64,000 bases of DNA, taken from positions 1-64,000 of the forward strand of contig VSDK01023792.1 in NCBI GenBank assembly GCA_009767595.1. Reading direction: 5' to 3'. The translations under genes and the position numbers were made by a program. Position 1 is the first letter of the stretch; every line of letters starts with the position of its first letter. The notes under the pieces were generated by a model that saw nothing but the letters and a program-made list of their open reading frames with translations, was not told the origin of the DNA and ran no database searches. This DNA comes from Symbiodinium kawagutii (lineage: Eukaryota > Sar > Dinophyceae > Suessiales > Symbiodiniaceae). Shown here piece by piece: positions 25,663 to 37,994 of the stretch.

Positions 25663-26032
25663 GCAACCAAGCCAGTCGCAGCATGTCTCTCCAGCCTATC
25701 CCTGGCACTGGAGGCATGAACTTGAGCTCCATCGAAGGTTAGGTAGGCAGACCCCTTCCGATGTCGAAGCCTGTCGATGTCGAGAGCACATGTCACCCTC
25801 ATGATCAACATGTCATGAAGTGCCAAGTTGCTTGTCGCCTGTTGGATTCATCCAGATGGATGGCTTGCGTATCAAGGGTAGCAACATTTGGTGAAGCGAC
25901 TGGTGAAGCGGCTGTGCCCATTCGTCAGGTGAGTGGGTCTCTTGGGATCTTCATAAAGATCGTTCCCAAGAGCTCCTGGACGAAGTAGAGAATCACTAGT
26001 GATAGAAACTGGTCCTGTATGGTGCTGTTAAC

Positions 26033-26178
26033 CCCTTTTGAAAGAGTTGCTTTTTTAACGGTTCCAACTCGTTCCCCCATGGCGCAAGCTCAGGGCGCTT
26101 ATTCTCAATGAGGAGTGACAGCCACTGGTGGGTGGTTTGACTCCCCAATACCACCTGCATCCATTGACCATCAAGCAT
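26033..26178 (-). CDS. Unrecognised exon
   Basis: After ATGAG the frame reads MLDGQWMQVVLGSQTTHQWL, then SLLIENKRPELAPWGNELEP and LKKQLFQK, ending at a GTTAAC donor. Likely in the same gene as 26633-26751. Confidence 0.5.
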
Positions 26179-26632
26179 CTCATATTTGTAGGGCAAATGG
26201 TTCATGATTCAAGGATGCAAACCATTTGATTCATGATGCCTAATGCCAACCAACTAACTACATAGCAGAACTATGATAACTTAAAAAATCCAAAAAACAC
26301 TTAGAGTATGTCTAATTCCCGGTTACCAACCAACTAACTACACAGCTCATCTGTCAACCGAGCGATTTTGTCTTGGAAGGAAATCATTCAGATCATTCAG
26401 CTGATCATTTTGAGCCACGGCCACTGTCCGTCGCCGAGTTGCAAGAAGGGATAAGGCAGTAAGCCTGCGCACTGCGGACCCGCGGACCCCATGGGTTGCA
26501 TGTCGTGTGGGCATGGAGGAGCCACCAATTCTACAAGTGGTAAGCATGGGTAGTTCAAACCAACAAACATGGTAGTGACCGTCTGGTCGCCAATCCACAA
26601 CAACTTGTAAGCGCATGAATCCAACATATCAC

Positions 26633-26751
26633 TTGAGGATTCCCCATGGCTTGAACAGCGCCGTCCCGCCTAGATCTTGAGATCGGCTGTACTTCGCCGT
26701 GTCATCGGGATAGAAGAGCACATCTCCTGTGGCGCCCGCATGGGATGGTAG
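26633..26751 (-). CDS. Unrecognised exon
   Basis: After ATAG the frame reads LPSHAGATGDVLFYPDDTAK then YSRSQDLGGTALFKPWGIL, ending at GTGATA. 39 codons plus two bases. The sequence is convincing; no family recognised. Further open minus sequence at 26347-26627 may be the next exon. Confidence 0.5.
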
Positions 26752-27539
26752 CTATCGCCAGGATGATCAGCTCCGGTGTCGCCAAGTAGCCCAGATATCT
26801 ACGTCAATCAACATCAATCAACAACATCAATCACATGTATATAAAAATACTGAATACTGATAATACTCATAATGCTCGTAATATTATCATCAATCTTAAT
26901 AACAGCAAATAGTAATGTACTGATTCCGATTGCATACTGATCATCATCAATATCAATAATGACAACATCTTCATCTGCAGACTTTGCCCTTTCTTTGAAT
27001 GGCTTGGGGACTCTCAAAGTGAGTCTTGAAAGCTGCTTACCGGATGATGTACCAGCTGAGCCGCTTCCAAACTACCTGCTGTGGATTGGTTGTGCAGCTT
27101 GGGCTATGTAGACATTTGTCTATCTCCATGTGCAAATGTGAATATTTCGATATATATATATATGTGTCTATACCTGCAAATGGTTCACAGGTGTATATAC
27201 ATATATTACATACATGTATTATATATGTACACTGTATACCTCTCTCTCTATACATTTACATGTATATACACACATAATTTAAACTACGAACTCTCAATTC
27301 GATATAACCCTCCCTGTCCGAAACACACACTGATTGAAATTCACTATCAGTGGTAACTACTCACATGGTGGTCGCCCAGCAGGTTGAACAACAAGGTGAA
27401 GATGACTGGTAACCTGTTGCAGATTTGCATTGCATCATTGCTAAAGTCTAAATAGTCCGAAGAAAACAACTAAAACAGAGTCAAACACTCAAACTCCTTT
27501 GTTTGAGACTTATTTTGCTTGTCATTCAGGAGCATTTAC

Positions 27540-27708
27540 CCAACCATTGAGCCAACCATTGAGAACAGCCCCCAACATCACCAGAACGATGTCGAGAATC
27601 GATATGTCTTCCCAGCTTTGATGCGATCTGCAGAAGCATTCGATTTGAATCCGCGGAAGGCCAAGCGCACATCTCGCACGCGGACCTACAGGATGCGCAT
27701 ACGATTCG
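27540..27708 (-). CDS. Exon with S3-like membrane helix
   Basis: The minus frame contains FCRSHQSWEDISILDIVLVM followed by LGAVLNGWLNGW and ends at a GTAAAT donor. A Trp/Asp-containing segment before a hydrophobic helix (W...LDIVLVMLG) recalls helix S3 of voltage-gated-type channels, but this is weak. A second minus frame is also open. Confidence 0.35.
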
Positions 27709-27721
27709 CTCACATTCAAAA

Positions 27722-27765
27722 CACATGGCTATGGGTCAATATTAACCAACCAACAATGGAGGCCC
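27722..27765 (-). repeat. Partial family 2 terminus
   Basis: CATGGCTATGGGTCAATATT followed by AACCAACCAACAATGG matches the right end of family 2. It lies 14 bases upstream of the predicted exon 27708-27540 on the minus strand, again next to an acceptor. Confidence 0.5.
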
Positions 27766-28983
27766 ACAGCCACATGTCGGGGCATATGCCGAAATTGCTC
27801 TTGGGTGCAAATAATAATGCTCTTGAAACGTTCTTAGGGGGAATGCTAAAAGCTTGGCACTATCTAACCTACATGCCTGTTGTTTTGACATGTTTTCTGT
27901 TTTTGCCAGTGTGAAGATGGTGAATGCTAGCGCTCAACCAACCGCTGTATGACCCCTGCAGCTAGATGCGATCAGCATTGACAATGGATCTACAGCCGCG
28001 TAAGTGACATTTTGTTTGTTTCATGAAGCAATGCGTGCACATTCTGAACACACACACAGATATATATATATATATATACAAATATGTACTAGTATGGCAT
28101 GTACATGTACATATACTCTAAATAACAGTATGTAACTGCACGCGCAAGGATAATACATGCTGTACTCCGGCATGAATAGCTTCTGAACTCTACGAATCGA
28201 AGGTTGAAGCTCCCTGAGGGATTTGTTTGTGTCACTGGAAGCGTTGCCAAGTGACAGCAGATGCATGCACAACCTCAAGGCGGCGGGGGCATCTCATGGA
28301 ACATGTGCTTTTGCATGCCTCAAAGTGCCATGCCTTTCCACGTGAGCAGTGGGTTTCCCTGGCTCATCTTCAGTTGGCTATCCTCACACCCTTTGGAATT
28401 CTCTTGACCGGTATACATTCTCATTGTGCTAGTTGGAACTGTTGAAATGTGCCCCAAAAGCGATTGCAAACCTCCGAAAGTGTGAAAAAAGAAAGGCTGG
28501 CTCGCTTGGATACTGACATATAGATCGTTCAAAGACCCCCACACTTCAACAAAGGGTGTGGGCCTGCATGATTGGATACCTTTTCAATTCTTGCAAACCA
28601 ATCAATCTGAGAAAGCGCGATCACCTTGAGTTGTTCGAATGTTCAAATCCAAAACGTCACCCAGTTGAGAACCTCTCTATCTCTCCTTGCAACTGATCAC
28701 TTTCTAAACGTCTTATATAAATAAATGCATTTCTATATGTATATATGAATGCCTTGGTTGGTGGGTATTTGCAGTATCCAAGATCTCTTCGCAGTCCTCA
28801 AACCATTAGCTCCCGGACCTTGGGTGTAGCCTGCACCATGCGTCACTTCTAGGAACTTCGTCATAAATCCAAAAATCACAATTGAACCACTATTAATGAT
28901 TGTGAACCAGTATTAACCAGTCTTAACCACTATCAACCATTATAAAGTATAAACTACTATAAACCATGATAAACCATTATAAA

Positions 28984-29156
28984 CCACTATAGCCATTATA
29001 ACATGACTTGCCATGATATGGCATGATCAGCACATTGTTGGTAGTCAAGAGGATCAACACCCACAAAAGTGCCAAGTTTCTACCTAACAGTAACCAGATT
29101 GCTGACAATTGCTGTGTAATTGGATAGTCTACTAGCTCATCCATCCCCCTATTGGC
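28984..29156 (-). CDS. Exon with a membrane helix, after an introner-like element
   Basis: After CCAAG the frame reads ANRGMDELVDYPITQQLSAI then WLLLGRNLALLWVLILLTTN, a clear transmembrane stretch, and ends near GTTTAT (28983). It could be part of another channel or transporter. Family unknown. Confidence 0.45.
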
Positions 29157-29168
29157 CTTGGAGACATA

Positions 29169-29270
29169 GTTGTTTCTCAAAATATGGAACCCCCTCAAAT
29201 CATCCGATATCAACCATTTGTAGCAAAAAGCCACCCATAACTTGGGGGTGCCCAATTTTGAGACACCACC
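29169..29270 (-). mobile_element. Introner-like element, family 1 (diverged)
   Basis: Plus-strand ends are GTTGTTTCTCAAAATATGG and CCCAATTTTGAGACACCACC, with GGGGGTGCCC/GGAACCCCCTC inner arms. The core is more diverged than in other copies. On the minus strand the AG acceptor of exon 29156-28984 lies about 11 bases past its end. Confidence 0.65.
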
Positions 29271-29839
29271 CAAACACAGATCATATAGATATGCTCTACT
29301 ATTGTTGGTTATTTTCCCCCATTATCAGTCATTATTTACCGTCCATCCTCATCTTGGTGACTATCCCCGATTCTTACCAATATTAAGCACGATTGACCAC
29401 TATTAACCATTATAAACCACTATTAGCCATTGTGAACCAACCACTATTAACCATTGCAAACCACTACAAACCATTACCCCCAATCATTTACCACTACCAA
29501 GCACTATAAACCACTATGAGCCATCAAGTACCACTGGACAACAAGCACCGCTGGCGCGAGAAACCGTCATCCCAGCGATGTGGGACACGCCATCCGCAGA
29601 GGCACCGGAACTAGCAGCGATCCTCGGTGCAGTGGGGGATGTGAGGAGTGCTATCAACCATGAGATTCTCAGTAGATGATTATGATTGTTTACATGGGTA
29701 TTCTTTCAAATAGCGGTATGAGCCAATCATCAACCACCCATTGACCAAACACTTCCCAACCACCATTGATCCCCCATTTTCCAGGCATTGACCAACCAAC
29801 CAACCACTTCTCCTTCCACCCACGTCACTCAGCCCATCC

Positions 29840-29942
29840 CTGCCATCGCCGCCATGGCGCGTGAGACCCGCAGTGGAGGCCCCTGCAATGGCACTTCCCA
29901 GGCCCCAGGCGCTGGCTGTGGCGGGGGGCCGGTGGCAGCTGC
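29840..29942 (-). CDS. Possible GC-rich exon, frame ambiguous
   Basis: All three minus frames are open over this GC-rich block. The most membrane-like reads ATASAWGLGSAIAGASTAGL. It is flanked by ATGGTTGATG-type simple repeats. It is listed because its composition matches the other Ala/Gly exons. Confidence 0.3.
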
Positions 29943-30849
29943 CTCAAGGACCAGGTAGGTGGTGGTGGTTGATGCTTGTGCCACAATGGTACCCAGCTTG
30001 TTGATGGTAGTTGATGGTTGGTGATGATTGGTGATGATTGATGGTTGATGGGGAGATGAAGGGCATATGGTTGAAGGTTGTTGATAGTAGTTGATGATGT
30101 TGATGGGTATATGAAGGGCAAATGGGTTAGTGATGGTTGGTGATGGGCATATGAAGGGCATATGGTGGGTGATGGTTGTTGATGTTTGTTGATGGTTGTG
30201 GGGTTATGGTGAGGATATGATGAGGTTAATGGTTGCTGATGGCTGTTGATGTTGAGAATGGTTCAAGTGGAAACATCGATACTAAGTATATCTAACCATT
30301 CTATCTTTTCCTGATCAACGCTTCAAGTAGTCGATACTGTAGTTCTTCATTGCCTAAACCTGAACAACATTGAATTCGAACTGCGAAAGAATCCACTGGA
30401 GCAAATGCATTCTGCAGCATCCTAGGAATGGTACTAATTCCCTTGCTGGATGACTCTGATGTGGTGAGTCTCTCTCATCGGATCATCAACCGCAAGCTGG
30501 CACCGTCATCACCGCCACCCAATCGTGTGTTTGGCGCGATCCACTGGGAATCCCTGGCTGCAATTCCTTTTCCCAAATGTCACACCCGACCCAGAAACCC
30601 TGGCTTGGTAAGGCGTCCTCCATTCATCGTTTCTCACAGAGATGGTTTAATGTTCAGGGGTATGGTATGGATTACAAAAGATTCTACAACATCTTTTCAT
30701 CAACGAATGGATGCGGTCATGAGTCTACACCATGGTACACCATGGCCGCAACACTAAACACACCCTTGGTTTCCATACAGGTCCATGCAATCCACTTGTT
30801 ATGGAATATGGAATGAGGGTCTACCAGGGTCTACCCACTTTGAAAACAA

Positions 30850-31020
30850 TGTGACACCAATCCCTAGGTCCAGCATCGGAACGGTTCCCTGCTTGCGGTT
30901 CCATAGGTGTGCTTTGCTGATGACTGGCGAATCAAAACGGACCAAAGAGATCCCCATTGCTCTCAACCGCTCGTCGAGGTCCGTCAAATGTGAGGCATGC
31001 GTAGAGCTATGACTGCCATC
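30850..31020 (-). CDS. Possible exon, unrecognised
   Basis: The minus frame reads SHLTDLDERLRAMGISLVRF then DSPVISKAHLWNRKQGTVPM. It has good coding character. Flanked by CCATCA simple repeats on one side. Splice edges undetermined. Confidence 0.4.
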
Positions 31021-31254
31021 AACGACTATCAAACATAACTAAGCATCACCAACCATCACCGACCATCACCAACCATCATTAATGAACCATCAATATGAAC
31101 CATTCATGAACCATCAATAAACCATCAATATGCACCACTCATGAACCATCAACAAACCATCAGTATGAACCACTCATTGAACCCGTAATTAATGAACCAT
31201 TAACCAACCAATAACCAACCTTTAACCTACCCTTTAGATCCACCTCAAACAAAC

Positions 31255-31327
31255 CATCAGCCAGGCTGCTCCCGAGGCCGCCGTGGCTGCGGCCGAGAAC
31301 TGGCCGAAGCCAAAGGCCCAGGCCCAC
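31255..31327 (-). CDS. Ala/Gly-rich hydrophobic exon
   Basis: After AAG the frame reads WAWAFGFGQFSAAATAASGA then AWLM and reaches a GTTTGT donor. AWAFGFGQFSAAATAA lines up with ALAFGVFLSASSAAAV at 34.3 kb. The other frame (VGLGLWLRPVLGRS) is possible. Confidence 0.35.
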
Positions 31328-31399
31328 CTTAAAAGGGGCAACAGCCGAAGGGGTGCAGCAAGGGCTACGTCGTGAATCAGCTATCAGTATTGATAACAT

Positions 31400-32600
31400 A
31401 TATATACTATCAGTCATAATATAAAAAGGAAATACATATACATATTAACTTACATATATTGGCTATATCAACAATAAAATGAAAATATATACATAAACTT
31501 TCAGCTATATAAAAAATAGAACTATGTATCAACTATCCGCCGTGTATATATACATATAGATATCAGCTAATACCGCTGATCAGCTGATATATATATATAT
31601 ATTGACTGATATTCATTGATGTAGAGCTTTGACTATCAGGAACTGATTCTGTAGATATTAACTCTTGACTATAGCATCAATTACTTTTAGCTACTAATCA
31701 AGCTATATCAATTCACTTACTAGTAAAGAAAGTAGTTTTATCCTGGTTTTTTTTCTGTAATTAGTAATGCTAAGTATCAGCTATCTGTTACATCAGCCCT
31801 GACACTAAAGTTTATTGAGGCATATCAAAATCAGAAGAATGTAATTAGGAACTATATAAGTAAACACTGTTAAGCGTTAAGTATTGTAGAAAAGTATCAG
31901 TACTAATACAAGAAGTATTCCAGAAAAAAAATCTGTATTAGTATAAGTATCAATAGTATTAACCAAACTAGATTTTAGAGATACGAGCTGCTAATTGCAG
32001 TATCGATTACTTATAGCTACTAGTTTCTTTATCAACTAATACGCGCTGGTTGGAACTAGTAGCAATTGCGGTAAGTAATTTCTCATATCTTTTTCAGTAA
32101 CTAGTCATACTTACTATAGATTATATAACAAGTTAAGATTGGTTGACTAATTTGCCCTAAGTAGATAACAACTGATGAGCCAACTGGTGATGTTTAACTA
32201 TTTGTCAAAGTGGTAATGAATCAAGTAAGTAATAGTTGCTGTACCAGTTACACCCATCACTAATGACAAGTTTAACGTGGGCTTAATCAGTACGATGTGT
32301 GATAAACAAAGAAAATAAGCCGGGGGTGGTGAGACTTCAGTATTGTCATGGTATGTGATGGACTAAGCATTGATGGTTTTTTTTATCGACATAGCCCATC
32401 ACTAATGGTTAATGAGTGCTAAGCCCATCACTAATGATGGACCAACCATTGGTTGCTTACCCATTGGTTATTATCACACCATGCAGTATTATCATCATAG
32501 AACAATTGACTCGTATTCTTCTTGAACTGTTAGAGATGAACTTTTCAGAAAACCCAGCAACCTACAGATAGATAGGTTCACAATTCCCCACCAGCGCTCT
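31400..32600. other. AT-rich, gene-free stretch
   Basis: Strongly AT-rich, with ATATAT, TATCAG, AGTATTAG and GGTTAATG-like short motifs. No exon-like block or splice pair seen; probably one long intron or an intergenic spacer. Confidence 0.6.
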
Positions 32601-32621
32601 GCTCCAATCAGTGGCGGTTAC

Positions 32622-32713
32622 CGCTCTTGGGCTGCGGCCAGCTATTTGCTGCAGCAGCTGCAGCAGTGGCCTGGCTTGCCAAGGCCAACAAAAATGATAT
32701 CGCCCAGGGATGG
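32622..32713 (-). CDS. Ala-rich hydrophobic exon
   Basis: After CAGCAG the frame reads HPWAISFLLALASQATAAAA then AANSWPQPKS, ending at a GTAACC donor. The same DNA is open on the plus strand, but the splice signals and the neighbours favour the minus strand. The pattern A-x-S/G-F-x-L/F...AxxAAA recalls the exons at 34.3 and 31.3 kb. Confidence 0.4.
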
Positions 32714-34300
32714 CTGCTGGGTAGCATCATCTCTGGATCCCTACAAAAACCAAGTTGTTGGTCAAAAACACATGGAATTCATGGAAAGCAGTATGGAGTT
32801 CATATCTGAATCGTTCATTGAATCCATCAATTTGGAAAGCATTGGTCTACAATTCTTTCTGAGCTGTATCATTTGTAGCAAAAAGATTCACCATGTGTTT
32901 CGTAAGTCCAAAGTAAGTAATCAAATTAAATCAATATGTGTATTTGGACATATGAGGAAAAACACGAAGTGGAGCTCCCAAAATCGGTGGAGCTTCCTTT
33001 CCTTGTGTGTGTGTGTGAACATAGGTTTATGCTTACCAGAATTTGTGGACACACCTGGCTGTTTCTGTACCAAAGACGAGATCAGTTTTGTGGTCACCCT
33101 GTGGGCTGCCCGATTTCGGCGTCGGACTGCAAGGACGCAGCCCCTCTTTGAGATTCTCTTCCAATTAGGTAGAGATCGGTGCTGCTAGTGGCCGAAGCTA
33201 AACCCAATGGATGGACATGTCTACATAGGTCCACACCCAATCGTCTACCAAGCAACATGCGTGTCACGGCACTTGGTGAGTGAACAACGGAACACACATG
33301 CGCACGCCATAAAGATGGAAACCGATCGCTATGAATTCCACAGGCCAGCTAGAGATTCCATGCAACGGCAACCACCAACATAAGATCACCATCAGGTTGC
33401 TGGAACACTCTGTGGGATGCAGAAATGATGGTATCCGGCAGCCGGTTCCGGGCGACACCATGGTTATGGCTTTGGGTTGGAAAAAAACTTTTGGGAACAT
33501 ACCCAAAGGACAATTGAATCTGCCCAACAGCAAAAACGACTTTCAATAATCCATGAACGCAGTTGGGTGCATTAGAATCATGAAGCACCATTCTAAACCA
33601 CTATCCTAGCCACTTGCATTATTAACGATCACTCTATGACCATTGTCATCGGTTCTCACAACATCATTATCTGGAATTAACTATTCTCAATCATAGTTGA
33701 CTTGGTATCGCAAATTTCCAAGGGTGATTGACATAACATGACATCACCAGGCGTTTTGGACCACAGGTCGTCCCCTTCACTGCAGTGGTGGGGAATGATG
33801 TACCTATCCGTTGTTGTGCTGGGGTAATCCGAGTCCAACGAAGGGAAGTGCCACTAGACCGGCCTTGGGTGACCATCCCCTGAGTGATTCTACGCAGAAC
33901 CAAAAAACACCATCCAAATTTTACCCACAACTATGGTGAAAACCACTCATTTCAACCTTTCTGAGGCAGTCTGGTCCAATCTGGTCAATGCTCTGTATCA
34001 ACCATTATTACTCCTTCTCAACAACCTTTGTGAACCATTTTCAATTCACACCATTGAACATGATTAACCGATATCGACCACAGACTATTCAGCATTTCCA
34101 ACCCCAAGTAACCATAATCATCATCAAGCACGACTAACCAGTAGACAAAACTCAAACACGATCGACCATCATGAAGCTTCATCAACCATCACCACCCAAA
34201 CCACTCACCACAAACCAACTATCACGCACCCAACTAACCAACTCATAGCCACTCTCATCAACCACCCAACCATTCACCAACGCTCCACGTGGGTCACCAC

Positions 34301-34395
34301 AGCGCCTCTGCCGAGGCGGCGCCGGCTTCCGCGGCGGCCACGGCGGCGGCGGAGGAGGCGCTCAGGAAGACGCCGAAGGCCAGAGCGGTGCCAAC
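34301..34395 (-). CDS. Ala-rich hydrophobic exon
   Basis: TTTCAG is followed by VGTALAFGVFLSASSAAAVA and AAEAGAASAEA, ending at a GTGGTG donor. It has 31 codons plus two bases. The first half could span a membrane. Very high G+C against simple-repeat introns. Confidence 0.45.
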
Positions 34396-35225
34396 CTGAA
34401 AGGTTTGGATTGAGCAGTGCCTACCGGTAGAACCAACTGATTCGTAGGAATTAATGGTAGCATTAATCGATCTATTAATGAATTAATGCTGGTAGATTCA
34501 TTATCGATTCATGGGGAATTAGTAGATCGATTAATGCTTTTTCCCCACTGTGAAGAATGAATTTATCAGTTGGCAATTACGACCGAAAAAAGAGGATTGG
34601 AAGATTACTACCAATTGATTTACAATTGATTTATCATCATTGATCTTTAAGGGGATTAATTACCATTTACCACCAATTATGATTTACCTACCATTATGAA
34701 TTGCTTGTAATGGTTTATAAGAGGATACATTTGCAAAATCTAATTGGGTATATTAACCATTCTAAAGATGAATAAGCATGGCTGACTATATATTCGTATA
34801 TAGAAGCGTAGGATAAGCCCTTAGAAGAGGACTAGAAGAGGATTAACCATGATAGTAAATTGGTAGTATATGAGGATTAATGAATCATTGGACAAGTAAT
34901 GATGGTTAATGATGCTAAATTCTTAAAGCCTTTTTGATTGACCACTAGTATAATTCACGGAAAGCGGTTTTTAAACATGTCTCCCGACCACCACAGTACA
35001 AACCAATTAGATAAAAACTCGCAACATTTGGCTGATTGCAACAAGAACATATATTTGCTGGAAATGTCCACCATTCATCTGCTTGATCTAGAGTATCTGA
35101 ATTCAATATCTGCAAAACATCTTTCTGGATTTGTCCAACTCATCTGTTTGCCTGAGAGAAGTGACGAACACATACAGTCACACTGATTACAAACATTGAT
35201 TTCCCATCATTCCTCATTTTTCTCA

Positions 35226-35335
35226 TTTGGCTGTGGGTCAAAACCCCGTACCGCTGGTTCCCCATCATCAACCATTGTTTTCCCTATTATTGTTGGTGAT
35301 TATCCCCCACTAGTTGGTTGATTAATTCATAGCCA
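35226..35335 (-). repeat. Family 2 hairpin element
   Basis: Plus-strand ends are TGGCTGTGGGTCAAAACCCC and TTGATTAATTCATAGCCA, with inner CTGGTTCCCCAT and TTATCCCCCACT as in the copy at 10.6 kb. It begins right after the Ala/Gly-rich exon at 35.36-35.48 kb in the direction of transcription. Confidence 0.6.
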
Positions 35336-35360
35336 TTTTTTCTCATTTCTTGTTTCCCTC

Positions 35361-35484
35361 CCAAAATCCCATGGGATCCACAAAACCCCGGTGGGCTGCG
35401 TAGGCTCCCTGCATCCCCACAGCTGACCCAGGCACCGACCCGGCGGCCACGGCCGAACCAATGGCCAGCTTCTTGCCGAAGTCG
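35361..35484 (-). CDS. Ala/Gly-rich hydrophobic exon
   Basis: The minus frame reads GKKLAIGSAVAAGSVPGSAV then GMQGAYAAHRGFVDPMG. It is GC-rich and followed directly by a family 2 repeat. It resembles the other small-residue hydrophobic exons at 34.3, 32.65 and 31.3 kb and may belong to one membrane protein with them. Confidence 0.45.
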
Positions 35485-36411
35485 CGGCGGGAGTGCCAAA
35501 GGCCTTAGGAACACGAGCGCCGGAGGGGGAAGGCGCTCAGCCTGGGGTCCATCTTTGTTGAAGTGTAGAGGTCATAGGTTGAGATCACATCCATTCTTAA
35601 AGGATGTGATAGGCTATCTTTTGGTAGATGATGGGTAACGATAGATAACGTAGATCAGGAAAAACAGTTGATATCAATTGATACTGGTACTGTTTAGTAC
35701 TTCTAATTAGTACTCTTTAGCCATAGAGGTTCATTTATGATTGGTAACAATAGATAGCTCTGCAGTGAGTACCCTTCAAGATGGAATGATAGTGGAAATG
35801 ATGCACCCGGCAGGGGTGTTTTTCCAATGACGTGAAATCAGTGGTGCCTGTATTGATAAGCAAAGCCAAATAATGAAACCGTATGAGCAAACGCAAATAC
35901 TGTAGTTGGGACAAAGAATAGTCCTGATCTTAATGCTGACATGGTATTGGTTCAAAGATGTGCGTATAACAATTCAGACATGTAGATATGAAATTGAATT
36001 CTGTGCATATTGTTTGGACTTGCTTACATGTATTATGTGCCGGTATAATCCAGTCTATCCATTTCCAAATGCATTGACCTGCTTGTGGCCCTGATGCCCT
36101 GAATCTTCCATGGTAATACTGCTTGGAATTCCAAAACATGCCTCATCAGTAGCCATCATTCACCATCATCATCATCAGCCACCTATCAAAACTCCAAATC
36201 ACCGACCCAATCGCCCAAAGTTCTGATCATGGGACGGTCATAATCCAACACTTCATGGTGACAAAGCTAGTGAACTTGAAGCCTCCTTGCTGAATCATCA
36301 TCCCTGAGAGCAGGACATTGGGCATTGTAGGGCCAAGCCTGGCACCATCTTCACCAAGCATGGCTGCTGGTAGGTCTTTCCATGATCATTTGGTGTGGCG
36401 AATGGTCTCAC

Positions 36412-36486
36412 TGACACTCCAATATTCCCAAAAGCTGTACGAAAGGATGCAGCCATGTCGAAACTCCAGTGGCCAAAGGTTTGAAC
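36412..36486 (-). CDS. Unrecognised exon, 25 codons
   Basis: After CTCTCCAG the frame reads VQTFGHWSFDMAASFRTAFG and ends NIGVS at a GTGAGA donor. Phase 0 at both ends, compatible with the exon at 36.7-36.9 kb. The stretch between (36500-36640) is also open (LLKENLLSHETSEDRCAED), but its splicing is unresolved. Confidence 0.5.
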
Positions 36487-36728
36487 CTGGAGAGTTGTAC
36501 CCCATGGAGGGTACCCAGAACCGTTGAAGGACTCCTGTTGAACCCGCTGAAACAGTACTGGTGAGTTGTCCTCTGCGCAGCGGTCCTCCGAGGTCTCATG
36601 AGACAGCAGATTTTCCTTCAGCAACTCATGGATGAAGCTGGCTCTCCGAACCTGTCGACGACGACAGTGTAGGTGAGGTGTGCCCTTCGTCCCTGCAAGG
36701 GGTAGGTAGGTAGGTAGGTAGGTACCAC

Positions 36729-36863
36729 CTGTACCTCCAACACTTCTTGTTTCTCTAGTGGAAAGTGAACGAGCCATCTCTGGCCCCCTCTAAGAAGCAC
36801 ACCCTTGAAAAACTGCCCCATGTCGAGCAGGCCAAACAGGATGTCTGCTGCGTCCATGTGATT
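36729..36863 (-). CDS. Unrecognised exon, 45 codons
   Basis: The exon lies between TTAG (36864-36865) and a GTGGTA donor. It reads MDAADILFGLLDMGQFFKGV, then LLRGGQRWLVHFPLEKQEVL. Phase 0 at both ends. The donor lies against a (TAGG)n microsatellite. A following exon starting GRRAHLTYTVVVDRFGEPA (about 36686-36618) continues the frame. Confidence 0.55.
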
Positions 36864-37129
36864 CTAAGACTCCACGGTTTAATTTTTTTTCCCAGGAACC
36901 AACCACTGCATTTGCAAATTTTGGCAAAGATCTTCTCAATGCTAAAGCTGCAGGATGCACCTTAAAGTGGCCCTAAATCCTAAACCACTGGTATAGATCC
37001 CACACTGCACTTGGCAACTGGATGCAACTGGATCGAACTCATGGGAGCAGGGCTACTCTCAAGGTCCCTGGATGCTTGGGATGCCCTCTCACGAAGCACA
37101 GAACCCAAGGGCTGACTTTCTGGTCCAAC

Positions 37130-37225
37130 ACGGTTTATAAATTGGGGGGTACCATTATAATGGAAAACCAAGGCTTTTGGGGGACCCCCCTATGAATCAA
37201 CAAGGGGTTTATGAATCCAGGCTTG
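37130..37225 (+). repeat. Diverged hairpin element related to family 1
   Basis: ACGGTTTATAAATTGGGGGG and GGGGACCCCCCTATGAATC form inverted arms of about 100-bp spacing with a short AT-rich core. It shares the TATGAATCAAC terminus type with the copy at 22.3 kb. No confident exon was found beside it. Confidence 0.4.
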
Positions 37226-37229
37226 GCAC

Positions 37230-37990
37230 TACTCACAAAGCATCAAACCGTCACACCCAAATAGATGAACGTGTGGGTTCGCGCCTTGCTCTCTCGGATG
37301 ATATCTCCTTACAACAAGGATGGGAGTGCTTGGGGCCTCTGGTCAGAAGACTATGGAAATAGGGTCAAGCGGTGGCCAGCGTTCGTGCTCATGGTCAGGG
37401 GGACCAAGGACTTTCGACGACGTAGGGGTGTACAGTCGAAATCCGAATTCTTCGAATGCAAATGTCGTGACCAATCCATGCCCGTGTCAGAAGACCTGAC
37501 TTGAATGCAACCAATGTTGCAGTGTCCTGCTTGAATCGTCTCAGAGTGGTTGCAAATTGGGATCTTCGTCACCCATCTTCTGACACCACTGGTGCTTGCA
37601 TACGACACTTGTGCAAATTTCAACAGGTCAACTATGGTCAACTTGCAGACCTTCAGCAAAGTCGAAAGCTCATTGACTCACTGAGTCGGAGGTGTATGAC
37701 GTGGCTGATTTCGAAATATGCGCCACTCTGAGATAATCATGCATTAAGTCATTAAGCGTACTACGGGAATCCGAAGATTTGCCTTAATGAACACTTCATC
37801 GTCACATCGCAAGTTGACGGGCCAACCCACCTTTCAGTGAGGTTAATTGAACTATGCAAAATATCCATCCAATCCTACTGGTAAATAGATACTTCCACAA
37901 CAAACCCTGATAATCTGATACACATCAATTATCTGTCAGGTCGTTTCATCACCACACCAATCATCAAAATCAGAGGTCGTTTCAACATTT
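37230..37990. other. Weak coding signal only
   Basis: A long open minus frame at 37351-37659 (TSGVRRWVTKIPICNHSET) may hold an exon, but splice sites were not found. The plus strand is also open. Left unassigned. Confidence 0.4.
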
Positions 37991-37994
37991 TCAA

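Larger units (their letters stand above)
22000..25990. other. Interval without an assigned gene
   Basis: Contains a diverged hairpin element, the (ATC)n tract, the 41-bp hairpin, and a GC-rich block at 24730-24900 that is open on both strands (minus: LLQQQIQNAMGALRCLEHG). I could not choose a frame. Otherwise nothing seen. Confidence 0.5.
28870..29535 (+). repeat. Degenerate ACCACTATTAACCATTATAA repeats flanking an exon
   Basis: Short units of AACCACTATAAACCATTA recur at 28880-28995 and 29385-29530, interrupted by the exon and introner-like element at 28.98-29.27 kb. Related CCATCA/ACCAACC arrays lie at 31030-31215 and 34010-34290, and their complements (GGTTGATGATGG) at 29950-30250. Confidence 0.75.

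Noticed and set aside
28870..29535. CRISPR-like array of short repeats
   Set aside because: The CCATTA/ACCACTAT units are degenerate and contiguous, without unique spacers of constant length, and the DNA is eukaryotic.
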